Source: Mesoflavibacter sp037029465
GTDB taxonomy: Bacteria > Bacteroidota > Bacteroidia > Flavobacteriales > Flavobacteriaceae
NCBI RefSeq assembly: GCF_037029465.1
Contig: NZ_JAYMEM010000006.1
Coordinates: 1 to 64,000, forward strand
Reading direction: 5' to 3'
DNA: 64,000 nt
Program-made: the position numbers and the translations under genes
The notes under the pieces: model-generated
What the model saw: only the letters and a program-made list of their open reading frames with translations
What the model was told of the DNA's origin: nothing
Databases searched by the model: none
Part shown: one piece after another, positions 1 to 8,474 of the stretch
Position numbering within the stretch: the stretch's first letter is position 1
Layout of the letters: each line of letters starts with the position of its first letter

Positions 1-216
1 ATATAAAACCCTTTTTTAATCCCACAACCCTTTTTTTAATCTTTTTTTATCTTTTTTTTATTTTCCTTTTTTGAACCCTTGTTTTCAGCACTTTACACAG
101 CAAACTTTTTTAATGTTTTTTATTCTCACCCCTACTAATCCCTTTTTATGTAATTATTATAGTGCTTTCTGATTTAATATATAGATAGTTTATCTTTAAA
201 AAACCTCACTGATTTA
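1..216. other. T-rich low-complexity non-coding stretch
   Basis: No open reading frame of note is visible here on either strand. The first 125 bases are dominated by runs of six to nine T, with an imperfectly repeated unit reading roughly ACCCTTTTTTTAATC at about 6-20 and again at about 27-41, followed by more T runs. It lies beyond the 3' end of the minus-strand porin gene. It could be decayed intergenic DNA; I see no rRNA, tRNA or promoter in it. Confidence 0.5.
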
Positions 217-380
217 CCCGCGTTAGGGATTAAAAGACTTGTCTGAACTGTTTTTTATCTCCCACAACCTTGATAAACGATATTTGCCCTTGCCTTTTGT
301 AATTACCTCTTTATATAAACATCTTCTCCCCTAAAAAAAGAGAACAGTGAAAGACCTATCCTAAAGGAAACGCTATAAAA
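217..380. repeat. Degenerate copy of an intergenic repeat (copy A)
   Basis: The left end reads CCCGCGTTAGGGATTAAAA and the right end GACCTATCCTAAAGGAAACG followed by CTATAAAAA. The same arrangement, a GCG-TTAG-G-TTAA left end and a GACC / small hairpin / AAnGCnATAAAAA right end, recurs at 58922-59030. The right end of this copy runs over the stop codon of the porin gene (373-375). The middle part differs between the copies. That it is a dispersed flavobacterial repeat is an inference from these two copies and general memory of such elements. Confidence 0.45.
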
Positions 381-2343
381 AGAAATTCCACACTAAACCA
401 AATCGCACTGCAAAGTCACGGAATGGTTGGTTTGGTGCTGAGTAATAATTATACCCTGTAAAAGCCGAATTGAAGTGTTCTGCTTTTAAAAAGATTCGGG
501 TTTGGCGAATTTTTGCGTTTATAAAAAAGTCTAGTCTTGGAAATCCTCCTAGCTTTTGTTGGTTTTGAGTATAAAATTCTGCTAGTAATGGATCGTATCC
601 ATTCATATTGTATTCTGTGAAGTAATTAAAAATGATTCCTGTTTGAAGGAACATTGCTTTTTTAAAGACGTGATTTGAATAGTATAATGTATTACGTGTT
701 ACTATTTGAGGTACGTTTAATGTATTATTTTCATCAGAGACATTTTGATATAGTATTGTGTTATCTAAAGCGAAGTTTTTATATCTTATCTCTTTTTGAA
801 GTTTTGCTCTTAGATATGTAATTGTTGCATTGTTTTGAAAAGGCTTTACGTTACCGTCTTCGTTTTTTGCAAAATAGACATTATCTGTTATGGTATTAAA
901 GTCTAAAGATAGGTTTACATATTTATCTGACTTTATATCAAAAACTAGTTGTTGCGTCTTTATATTATTGAAATTGTTTTTCCAATTATAATTTACATAA
1001 TCACTTTGATATAATAAGGTATTAAAGTTTGGCGCTACAGAATGATGATTTATCCCTACGGACGCATCAAAGTTTTCACTTAGTTTGTACCTTGCTTTTG
1101 CTGACAGAAAATTTGAGTCATAGTCACCAACGACATTTAATTGAGCTTCACCAGACAACAAGAATCCTTTATATTGCTTTTTGTACTTACCTCCTACACT
1201 TAATATATCCCCTTTAATTCTGTTTGGTATTGTTCCTGAATCTAAATACAATACTTTGTCATAACCATAATTATAATTGTTATGACTTACATTAAATTGA
1301 ACATTGCCAATTATTCCGTTAGTATAATCTACTCTTAATTGATTATAAAAACGCTCATACTCATTTCTATCTACTAGATTTGAGGTCTTAAAAGCTTCTC
1401 CAAAATAATCATCGCTCCTACTTTGTTCAAACTTATATATTTTATCTTCTAACATCATTACATGACCTACTTGTAACTTATTGGTTTGTGTAGAATCGTT
1501 TTGTTTAATTATATCATATGTATGGTTAAGATAAAATCGTTTTCCCAAAAATAAACTTTCGGCATTTTCAAAATTTACTTCAAAAACACCTCTATCTAAG
1601 AAATCTTCATCTCCAGTTTCAAAAAACTCAATACTTTCATCTGTAATACCTCCATTTTCTTCATTTAAAATATCTTGAGAGGTAAAGTGCATATTAGCTA
1701 TATATCTATTGTTTTTAGTCTTGTAGCTTGCTGTCATCCTTAAGTTTCCTGTACTTGATAAAGAATTTTGATAAAATCCCAAAGATCGCATTCCTTTGTA
1801 TGCAATAGATAAATTAAGTCGTTTTGAAGTGTTTACCGTAAAAAAAGCATCTAATTGCTGACCTTGTGTGAAAGCTGTTTTATAGTAAATCTCTGTTAAA
1901 GGCGTCGGGACATGGTAATAATTAACATCTTCCGCATTTAGATAATTAAAATGTTTTGCGTTAGCACCAAATTTGGGTAATAAATTATTATCACTAAAAT
2001 TATGCGTCAAACTATTATACGTTTGTCCAACATTAGCAAAAGGCATTAAACCAAAATCATCACGTCTTAAATAGTTGTACTTGTATTCTTTTTTTATTGA
2101 AAGTGTAGTATCTAAATAAGTAGTATCTCTTTCTGAAGTGATTATTAAATAATCTGTTATAACAGCATCTGGATTTTTAACACCTTTTGATTTAGAAAAA
2201 CTTCTGTTATCTGTAGAATCAGAAAACTTAGAATTACTAGATTTAGGTTCTAAGCTTCTATCATCTCTTAATATTTGTTTGTTTTGAGCGTTAACAGATA
2301 ACACCACAAAAATTAAAATTATGCTGAAAATTATTTTTTTCAT
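373..2343 (-). CDS. Putative outer membrane porin, 656 aa
   Basis: A signal peptide (about residues 1-19, ending VNAQ) is followed by a low-complexity Ser/Lys/Asp region and then a long series of alternating aromatic and polar segments that look like beta-strands. The protein ends in the sequence VWNFFL, a terminal aromatic typical of outer membrane barrels recognised by the BAM complex. Length and layout match the uncharacterised 'putative porin' family of Bacteroidota. The gene is divergent from rnhB with a 142-base spacer. What passes through the barrel cannot be told from sequence. An alternative is a non-channel outer membrane barrel. Confidence 0.7.
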   Translation of the reverse strand: MKKIIFSIILIFVVLSVNAQNKQILRDDRSLEPKSSNSKFSDSTDNRSFSKSKGVKNPDAVITDYLIITSERDTTYLDTTLSIKKEYKYNYLRRDDFGLMPFANVGQTYNSLTHNFSDNNLLPKFGANAKHFNYLNAEDVNYYHVPTPLTEIYYKTAFTQGQQLDAFFTVNTSKRLNLSIAYKGMRSLGFYQNSLSSTGNLRMTASYKTKNNRYIANMHFTSQDILNEENGGITDESIEFFETGDEDFLDRGVFEVNFENAESLFLGKRFYLNHTYDIIKQNDSTQTNKLQVGHVMMLEDKIYKFEQSRSDDYFGEAFKTSNLVDRNEYERFYNQLRVDYTNGIIGNVQFNVSHNNYNYGYDKVLYLDSGTIPNRIKGDILSVGGKYKKQYKGFLLSGEAQLNVVGDYDSNFLSAKARYKLSENFDASVGINHHSVAPNFNTLLYQSDYVNYNWKNNFNNIKTQQLVFDIKSDKYVNLSLDFNTITDNVYFAKNEDGNVKPFQNNATITYLRAKLQKEIRYKNFALDNTILYQNVSDENNTLNVPQIVTRNTLYYSNHVFKKAMFLQTGIIFNYFTEYNMNGYDPLLAEFYTQNQQKLGGFPRLDFFINAKIRQTRIFLKAEHFNSAFTGYNYYSAPNQPFRDFAVRFGLVWNFFL

Positions 2344-2485
2344 TAAATGCTGACTATTTTAGTCTTTTAATTTTATTAAAATTATCTAAGTGCCAAAAAT
2401 AGCAAATATCTTTATGGTATTTGATTTTTAGTAAAGAAAGGCATAAAACTATAATTTTTAAACGTTTTATTATTCATTTTATTTA

Positions 2486-3085
2486 ATGCTTAAACTAAAT
2501 TTTTCTGGTTTAAATCTTGAATGCGGTACAGATGAAGCTGGTCGTGGTTGCCTTGCTGGACCTGTTACTGCAGCTGCTGTTATTTTAAAACCCGATTTTA
2601 AAAACTTAATCTTAAACGATTCTAAACAAATAAGCGAAAAAAAACGCGACATTTTAAGACCTATTATTGAAAATGAAGCTTTGTGTTTTGGGTTTTCTCA
2701 TATTTATCCTGAAAAAATTGACGAGATAAACATTTTAAATGCTTCAATTTTAGCAATGCACAAATCTATTGAAGCTTTAAAAAAAACACCAGAATTTATC
2801 ATAGTTGATGGTAACAAGTTTAAGCCTTTTAATGAAATTCCGCACGAAACTATTATTAAAGGTGACGGTAAATTTTTAAGTATAGCTGCTGCTTCGGTTT
2901 TGGCAAAAACGTATCGTGATGAGTATATGAATAAAATCCATGAAGAATTCCCCATGTATAATTGGAAAAAAAATAAAGGTTACCCAACAAAAGAACATCG
3001 CGAAGCCATTAAAAAATTTGGTATCACAAAATATCACAGAAAATCTTTTAGGCTATTACCTGAACAATTGAAATTAGAACTGTAA
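2486..3085 (+). CDS. rnhB: Ribonuclease HII
   Basis: Cleaves the RNA strand of RNA-DNA hybrids and starts removal of single ribonucleotides misincorporated in DNA. At 199 aa it has the usual RNase HII length. The active-site acidic residues are all visible: D16 and E17 in GTDEAGRG, D108 in IIVDGN and D127 in KGDGKF, followed by the conserved IAAASVLAKTYRDEYM helix. The ATG at 2486 puts the first motif at the family's normal position. A separate promoter box lies just after its stop, so the next gene need not depend on it. Confidence 0.97.
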   Translation: MLKLNFSGLNLECGTDEAGRGCLAGPVTAAAVILKPDFKNLILNDSKQISEKKRDILRPIIENEALCFGFSHIYPEKIDEINILNASILAMHKSIEALKKTPEFIIVDGNKFKPFNEIPHETIIKGDGKFLSIAAASVLAKTYRDEYMNKIHEEFPMYNWKKNKGYPTKEHREAIKKFGITKYHRKSFRLLPEQLKLEL

Positions 3086-3090
3086 CTTTC

Positions 3091-3098
3091 TATCTTTG
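3091..3098 (+). promoter_or_regulatory. Bacteroidota-type -7 box upstream of the 803-aa lipoprotein gene
   Basis: TATCTTTG fits the TAnnTTTG -7 consensus of the Bacteroidota primary sigma factor. A TTG triplet at 3068-3070 lies 20 bases upstream, a suitable -33 distance. The start codon is at 3119. Confidence 0.5.
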
Positions 3099-3118
3099 CA
3101 TAAACCCTCATAATTTAT

Positions 3119-5530
3119 ATGAAACATTTTTGGTATTACCTTTCAATAGTATTCTTAGTTTTTTCTTGTAATTCGGATTCAAAAAAAGTTAAGGTTGTAG
3201 ATTTTATTTCAGAAAGTGCAGATGTTGTTTTAACCATAAACAACCTAGAAGGTTTTACAAACAACCTTAATAATAATGACCTTCTTTCTTCATTAAACAA
3301 AACTAAAAGCTATCAAAATACAGTAGCGCAGTTTGCCTTTATAAAAAACCTAAAAACAAAACATCCTATATATATAGGTATAAATTCTGAAAAAGAAACT
3401 GTTTTTAGTTTTACAACTAGATTATCAGATTCTATTTTTACTTTAGATAGTACAAAAAGAAAATCTTTACAATTAAAAGGGTTTTCTGCTGAAGAAATTT
3501 TAATAGACAGTTTAAAACTTTACGTTACTAAAAAGGATAGCTTATTAATAGGAAGTAATACTAAAACCGAATTAGAGCAAATCATAAACAGCAAGCAAAA
3601 ACCTGAACACATTAAAAATTTAATTAACGTCCAGGATAAAAATGCTTCATTTTCTGTAATTGCAACAAACAATTCACCAGTAAAAAGTCTATTTAAAAAC
3701 GAAAAGATTGCATTTTTAAATTTTACTAATTCGCTAACTTTTGATGCAGATGTATCTCAAGACCAAATTATACTAAATGGTATTACAAAAGCAACAGATA
3801 GTAGTAACAGTTTAATTAATGTTTTTAAAAACACAATACCACAAACTAACCAACTGGCACAAATTGCACCATCTAACAGTAATGGTTTTTTAAGTTTAAC
3901 TTATAACAATTACAAAACATTTAAAAACAACCTAAACGCTTTTACTAAGAAAAATGACACTTTAGCAAATTCACTTTTAAAAAATAGTATTGAGTTTGGA
4001 GAAGTTTATTTTGAATCTGGCAACCTATTTATCATAAACACCGAAGATATTATTGCTACAGAAGAAGCCTTAATAAGCGAACAACACCTTGTAGAAACTT
4101 ACCGAAATGTAGATGTGTTTAATTTTAGTAATCCTGAAATTTTCAATAACACATTAGCTCCATTTATTAATAAAGTTGAAGCTAATCATTATTGTGTACT
4201 AGATCAATTTGTAGTGTTCGCTAAAACGAGAGAAGCTATAGAAAACGTTATTGCAAACTATCAAAATCAAACCACTTTTAGTCATCGTGATTATTACAAA
4301 AACATAAAATCTAAAATTAGCAATGATGCATCAATCTTACAGATTTTAACTCCTGAAAGTTTAGAAACTACCATTAAACATAATTTAGATTCAGAAGAAG
4401 ATTTCAACTTAAAAAGTTATAAAACGTCTGCTATTCAGTTTATTTATGATCGAGATTTTGCACATTTTAATGCTATTTTCAGAAAAGCAAAACAAAGCTA
4501 TAGAGACAATATTATTTCTGAAGTTTTCAATATAAAAATTGAAAATGACGTACTTAACACGCCGCAATTTGTTACTAATCATACAAACAATCAAAAAGAA
4601 ATTATAGTACAAGACATTACTAACAAGTTGTATTTAATTTCTAATAACGGAAAAATCTTATGGACCAAACAACTAGACGGTCCAATTTTAGGTGAAGTCA
4701 ACCAAATAGACATGTACAAAAACAGCAGGTTACAATTAGCTTTTGCAACTCCGCATCGTGTTTATGTTATAGATAGAAATGGTAAAGACGTAGATCCTTT
4801 TCCTCTTAAATTTAGTGACGAAATCACACAACCTTTAGCTGTTTTTGATTATGATAAAAGACGTAAATACAGATTGTTTGTCACTCAAGGTAAAAACGTA
4901 TTATTATACGATGCAAAAGGAAAAACGGTAAAAGGATTTGAATTTGAATCTGCTAAAGACATCATTAATACACCTCCAAAACATATAAGGATTGGCTCTA
5001 AAGACTATATTGTTGTAAAAACAGATAATCATTTACACATTTTATCAAGACGTGGTAAAACCAGAATCAAAGTAAAACAACAGTTAAATTACTCTAATCA
5101 ACCAGTTTTTGAATTTAATAACGGGTTTATAACCACAACAAACAACGGAAAATTAGCTACAATTGACCAAAACGGGAATGTAAACGTTGCTAATACCAAT
5201 CTAAAAGAAAAACATCAACTAGTTACAACTACAAAAACATTGGTTTCGCAATCAGAAAACATACTTAATATTAAAGACAATACGCTTAATTTAGATTTAG
5301 CAAATTACACGGCGCCAAAGTTATTTTATATCAATAATAAGATATATGTTTCGGTGACTGATGTTCAAAATCAAAAAATACTTCTATTTGATAGTAATGC
5401 CGAAATGATTGAAAACTTCCCGGTTTATGGTACATCAAGCATTGACCTAAACAATATTGACACAGACAATAAACTAGAATTTGTTACTAAAGGAGAAAGC
5501 AACAATATTTTAGTTTACAAAATCAACTAA
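3119..5530 (+). CDS. Large lipoprotein with C-terminal propeller-like repeats, 803 aa
   Basis: The N-terminus has a lipoprotein signal ending VFSC, with Cys17 as the likely lipidated residue, followed by a polar linker. The first 440 residues contain no motif I recognise. From about 470 to the end there are repeated strand-turn-strand units with NGKILW, DRNGKD, DAKGKT and DQNGNV type turns, resembling PQQ or WD-like beta-propeller blades. It lies 33 bases after rnhB and only 8 bases before the nucleoid-associated protein gene, so these two are probably co-transcribed. Function is unknown. A cell-envelope scaffold or binding protein is the most I can infer. Confidence 0.75.
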   Translation: MKHFWYYLSIVFLVFSCNSDSKKVKVVDFISESADVVLTINNLEGFTNNLNNNDLLSSLNKTKSYQNTVAQFAFIKNLKTKHPIYIGINSEKETVFSFTTRLSDSIFTLDSTKRKSLQLKGFSAEEILIDSLKLYVTKKDSLLIGSNTKTELEQIINSKQKPEHIKNLINVQDKNASFSVIATNNSPVKSLFKNEKIAFLNFTNSLTFDADVSQDQIILNGITKATDSSNSLINVFKNTIPQTNQLAQIAPSNSNGFLSLTYNNYKTFKNNLNAFTKKNDTLANSLLKNSIEFGEVYFESGNLFIINTEDIIATEEALISEQHLVETYRNVDVFNFSNPEIFNNTLAPFINKVEANHYCVLDQFVVFAKTREAIENVIANYQNQTTFSHRDYYKNIKSKISNDASILQILTPESLETTIKHNLDSEEDFNLKSYKTSAIQFIYDRDFAHFNAIFRKAKQSYRDNIISEVFNIKIENDVLNTPQFVTNHTNNQKEIIVQDITNKLYLISNNGKILWTKQLDGPILGEVNQIDMYKNSRLQLAFATPHRVYVIDRNGKDVDPFPLKFSDEITQPLAVFDYDKRRKYRLFVTQGKNVLLYDAKGKTVKGFEFESAKDIINTPPKHIRIGSKDYIVVKTDNHLHILSRRGKTRIKVKQQLNYSNQPVFEFNNGFITTTNNGKLATIDQNGNVNVANTNLKEKHQLVTTTKTLVSQSENILNIKDNTLNLDLANYTAPKLFYINNKIYVSVTDVQNQKILLFDSNAEMIENFPVYGTSSIDLNNIDTDNKLEFVTKGESNNILVYKIN

Positions 5531-5538
5531 TAGCTCTA

Positions 5539-6588
5539 ATGATAAACAGAAACAAAGCCAGCATACTTAAATGTATAATACATAAAGTTGGCAATAAACA
5601 TAACGATACAAAAAATGCATTTTCTGAAAACGAATTACAGTTTGACGAAGAAAGCTACGAGCTAATGTTACCCTTTTTACTAAGACCTTTTACCAGCTTA
5701 GTACAAAGTCACAGATTTAATCATCACGCCAATATCGAGTTAAATGAAATTAACGCCTACTCTAAAGAAATTTTTAGTGATGATAATGCATTAGTAGAAA
5801 CCTCAAAAAACATAGTAAAACATTTATATGAGCAATCTACAAGTGCACAAATTAAAACAGGAGATGTTATTGTAGCGTATTTTGATGGTATAGAATATAA
5901 TGAAATGGTCATTGATGCAGTTGGTATTTTTAAAATTGAAAACAAGAGCAATTTCTTTCAAACCTATTTAGAAAATAATAGCTACGATGTTATTGTTCAA
6001 AAAGGAATCAATGCCAAAAAACTAGACAAAGGTTGTTTAATTTTAAACACAGGTGATGCAGAAGGAAAAGTAGTGCTTACCGTAGATAACAATAATTATG
6101 ATGCTGCATATTGGACAGACAAGTTTTTAAACATAAAATATGCAGACGATTATAATAGTCATACCCAAAACTATTTAGAGTTATGTAAAGAGTTTTCTAC
6201 AGAAGTTATAAAAACCAGTTACGGATCTAAAGAAAGAAATGACTTTTTAGCTAAAACCATAGACTTTTTTAAAGAAAATGAAATTATAAATGTAGAGCGT
6301 TTTAAAGAAGAAATCTTTGAAGAAGACAAACACATAGATTTATTTGAAAGCTATAAAAAAGATTTTGAAGCAGAGCAAAACATAATTATCAGAAATCAAT
6401 TTGATGTTTCTGAAAAAGTATTAACCAAAGAAAAAAAGAAAATAAAAACCGATATAAAATTAGATACGCATATCCAAATAAAACTTGATATTGACGCACC
6501 AGATGCTGCTAGCGAACATCTAGAACGCGGTTACGACGAGGACAAAAAAATGCATTACTATAAAGTATATTTTAATGCAGAAGATTAA
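5539..6588 (+). CDS. Nucleoid-associated protein, NdpA/YejK-like, 349 aa
   Basis: Length and overall layout match the NdpA (YejK) family of nucleoid-associated proteins: an N-terminal strand/helix domain, a central part with the AYFDGIEYNEMVIDAVGIFK stretch typical of the family, and a long charged helical tail. In Proteobacteria YejK sits in the nucleoid and modulates topoisomerase IV; the role in Flavobacteria is not known to me. It has no signal peptide, so it is cytoplasmic, although it follows a lipoprotein gene by only 8 bases. A strong bidirectional terminator follows. Confidence 0.75.
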   Translation: MINRNKASILKCIIHKVGNKHNDTKNAFSENELQFDEESYELMLPFLLRPFTSLVQSHRFNHHANIELNEINAYSKEIFSDDNALVETSKNIVKHLYEQSTSAQIKTGDVIVAYFDGIEYNEMVIDAVGIFKIENKSNFFQTYLENNSYDVIVQKGINAKKLDKGCLILNTGDAEGKVVLTVDNNNYDAAYWTDKFLNIKYADDYNSHTQNYLELCKEFSTEVIKTSYGSKERNDFLAKTIDFFKENEIINVERFKEEIFEEDKHIDLFESYKKDFEAEQNIIIRNQFDVSEKVLTKEKKKIKTDIKLDTHIQIKLDIDAPDAASEHLERGYDEDKKMHYYKVYFNAED

Positions 6589-6592
6589 AAAC

Positions 6593-6629
6593 AAAAAAGC
6601 GATTTGAAAATTTCAAATCGCTTTTTTTT
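6593..6629. terminator. Bidirectional terminator between two convergent genes
   Basis: A long stem, AGCGATTTGAAA paired with TTTCAAATCGCT, is flanked by A6 on the left and T8 on the right, so it can act on both strands. It separates the nucleoid-associated protein gene from lipB. Confidence 0.85.
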
Positions 6630-7338
6630 ATACTGTCGCTGTTACAAATTCAGCTTCAAAAAGAGTTTTAAAATGATTAAGCAGTTTTTCTTTTACTTCA
6701 GCTTCATCTACTTCCTTTACACCTAACTCTACATTTAAAGAAGTTACTGCTTTTCCTCTTATGCCGCAAGGAATAATATTATCAAAGTATCCTAAGTTAG
6801 CATTCACGTTAAGTGCAAAACCATGCATGGTAACCCATCTACTAGCACGTACGCCCATAGCACAAATCTTACGCGCAAACGGTGTACCTACATCTAACCA
6901 AACGCCTGTTTCGCCTTCACTACGTGTGGCTTCTAATCCATATTCTTTTAAAGTTAAAATAATAACTTCTTCAAGAAAACGTAAGTATTTGTGTATATCT
7001 GTAAAAAAGTTATCTAAATCTAAAATAGGATAGCCTACAATTTGTCCTGGTCCGTGATAAGTAATATCTCCACCTCTATTTATTTTATAAAATGTGGCGC
7101 CTTTTTCTTCTAGCTGTTTTTCATCTAAAAGCAAATTAGACATATCGCCACTTTTACCTAAAGTATACACATGTGGATGTTCTACAAAAAGAAAATAATT
7201 TGGCGTTTCTAAACAGGCGTCTTCTCTTCTATTTTGTATTTTAATATCAAGGATTTCTTTAAACAAAGCTTCTTGATAATCCCAAGTATCTTTGTAGTCT
7301 TTATATCCTAAATCTTGTATTGTTATTTGTTTGTTCAA
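6628..7338 (-). CDS. lipB: Octanoyltransferase
   Basis: Transfers octanoyl from acyl carrier protein to the lipoyl domains of 2-oxoacid dehydrogenases and the glycine cleavage system, the first step of lipoate synthesis. At 236 aa it is the normal size. It shows RGGDITYHGPGQIVGYPIL (about residues 88-106), the catalytic Lys157 in ARKICAMGVR and the acyl-accepting Cys191 in IIPCGIRGKAVTSL. It lies three bases before the lipoprotein gene transcribed ahead of it, so the two may share a transcript. lipA is not in the window. Confidence 0.96.
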   Translation of the reverse strand: MNKQITIQDLGYKDYKDTWDYQEALFKEILDIKIQNRREDACLETPNYFLFVEHPHVYTLGKSGDMSNLLLDEKQLEEKGATFYKINRGGDITYHGPGQIVGYPILDLDNFFTDIHKYLRFLEEVIILTLKEYGLEATRSEGETGVWLDVGTPFARKICAMGVRASRWVTMHGFALNVNANLGYFDNIIPCGIRGKAVTSLNVELGVKEVDEAEVKEKLLNHFKTLFEAEFVTATV

Positions 7339-7341
7339 ATC

Positions 7342-8103
7342 TTAATCTTCTAAAATTACTTCCAAATTTAAAGCTTCTGGATCTGTTACATAGGTTGCAA
7401 AAGGAAATTCTACCATTATAGTTTTTCTATCTGCACTAAACATAGCATTATCATTATTTACAGATTTTACTGGTCTAGGAAAATGATAATTTAATTTATA
7501 CGTAGAAGACCCAAACATAGCCATCATATCTTTAATACTGTCTGCTCCTTTTTGATGAGCTTCTGGATCCAGAATTTTTACAGTTCTTGTAAATGTTTTT
7601 CCGTCAAAATTATAGTCTAGTTTTGTAGCTGTATTATCTAATTGACTAAAAGGATTTGCTGGATCATTAATTGGTTGCTTCTTACCCTTTTTATTACCTT
7701 CTAACTCACTAAAAGTATTCATAGCTTCAAACATATTTTGCATTTCAGAAGCATTATTAAATTCTGTAAACAACTCAAATGTCATTTGTTCTGTTTCAGG
7801 ATTCATAACCATATGCATACTAAAGTTTTCTAGCTTTTTAAACTTGGCTTGCTCTTCTTCAGATAATTGTGCAATGCTATCACGCTTTTCGTCAAAAACT
7901 TCTTTAAAACTAAAGGTAGAATCTATAGCTTTTTCGCCATCTTCTTTCATTTTATCTCCAGCCATTTGCATTAACTGAGAACCATCAAAAGAAAATGAAA
8001 TTTTACCAGAACCGTCTTCGTTAATGTAAACATCTTCAGAAAAATTACAGCTGGTTAAAAACAAGGTCATAAGACCAAAAACAAGAGTGAGAAATTTATT
8101 CAT
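7342..8103 (-). CDS. Lipoprotein of unknown function, 253 aa
   Basis: I chose the ATG at 8103 rather than one eight codons upstream because it gives a clean lipoprotein signal (MNKFLTLVFG onward) with the lipobox LTSC directly before an acidic NFSEDVYINEDGSG segment. The mature part is about 235 residues, rich in Met, Lys and Glu, with no catalytic motif I recognise. The DGSGKISFSFDGSQL start resembles flavobacterial lipoproteins of unknown function. A TATCTTTG box on the minus strand (8132-8125) lies about 20 bases before the start. Its downstream neighbour is lipB, three bases away. Confidence 0.8.
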   Translation of the reverse strand: MNKFLTLVFGLMTLFLTSCNFSEDVYINEDGSGKISFSFDGSQLMQMAGDKMKEDGEKAIDSTFSFKEVFDEKRDSIAQLSEEEQAKFKKLENFSMHMVMNPETEQMTFELFTEFNNASEMQNMFEAMNTFSELEGNKKGKKQPINDPANPFSQLDNTATKLDYNFDGKTFTRTVKILDPEAHQKGADSIKDMMAMFGSSTYKLNYHFPRPVKSVNNDNAMFSADRKTIMVEFPFATYVTDPEALNLEVILED

Positions 8104-8124
8104 TTTATATTTCTTTAATTTATG

Positions 8125-8132
8125 CAAAGATA
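8125..8132 (-). promoter_or_regulatory. -7 box for the lipoprotein-lipB pair
   Basis: Read on the minus strand this is TATCTTTG, matching TAnnTTTG. It lies 21 bases before the ATG at 8103 and just past the stop of the small Pmp3-like gene, so the lipoprotein gene has its own start site. I do not see a good -33 element at the usual distance. Confidence 0.45.
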
Positions 8133-8136
8133 CAAT

Positions 8137-8295
8137 TTATCTGTTAGGATTATTTACAATAATTAAAGCTGCGATTGTTCCAGGAATCCAACCCAAACAC
8201 CATAATATAAATACGATTAAAATTGATCCGCAACCTTTATCTAAAACGGCTAAAGGCGGAAAGAAAACACATAATAATACGCGCCAAAGTGACAT
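8137..8295 (-). CDS. Small Pmp3/YqaE-family membrane protein, 52 aa
   Basis: The short frame begins MSLWRVLLCVFFPPLAVLDK and continues through GCGSILIVFILWCLGWIPGT into IAALIIVNNP. It has two hydrophobic helices separated by a short Lys-Gly turn and the PPLAV ... GWIPG signature of the Pmp3/YqaE family. Yeast Pmp3 influences plasma membrane potential and salt tolerance; bacterial members are largely uncharacterised. The gene is short enough to be missed by length cut-offs. Its 52 codons, ATG start and TAA stop are clean. Confidence 0.88.
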   Translation of the reverse strand: MSLWRVLLCVFFPPLAVLDKGCGSILIVFILWCLGWIPGTIAALIIVNNPNR

Positions 8296-8439
8296 AATTA
8301 TTTGATTTTTAATGATTGATGATTACCAATAAGACGTTATCTTAACCAGTTTGTTACAGAAAAATTCATTTCATTTTTAACTAAAATTACAACACATGTA
8401 ATCCCTTAAAAAATAGTTTTAATTCCTCTGTTAATATCT

Positions 8440-8447
8440 TATCTTTG
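8440..8447 (+). promoter_or_regulatory. -7 box upstream of lysS
   Basis: TATCTTTG fits the Bacteroidota -7 consensus. It is 27 bases before the ATG that I choose for lysS (8475), and lies upstream of the alternative ATG at 8445 by less than one base-pair turn, which supports the downstream start. Confidence 0.5.
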
Positions 8448-8474
8448 CTAGCTAAAATTATATTCAAAATAAAC

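Noticed and set aside
1029..1217. Plus-strand frame within the porin gene
   Set aside because: It lies opposite the coding sequence of a well supported outer membrane protein and has no recognisable domain; it is a shadow frame.
8087..8305. Plus-strand 72-codon frame
   Set aside because: The minus strand at 8137-8295 encodes a clear Pmp3-family protein; the plus frame has no family resemblance.
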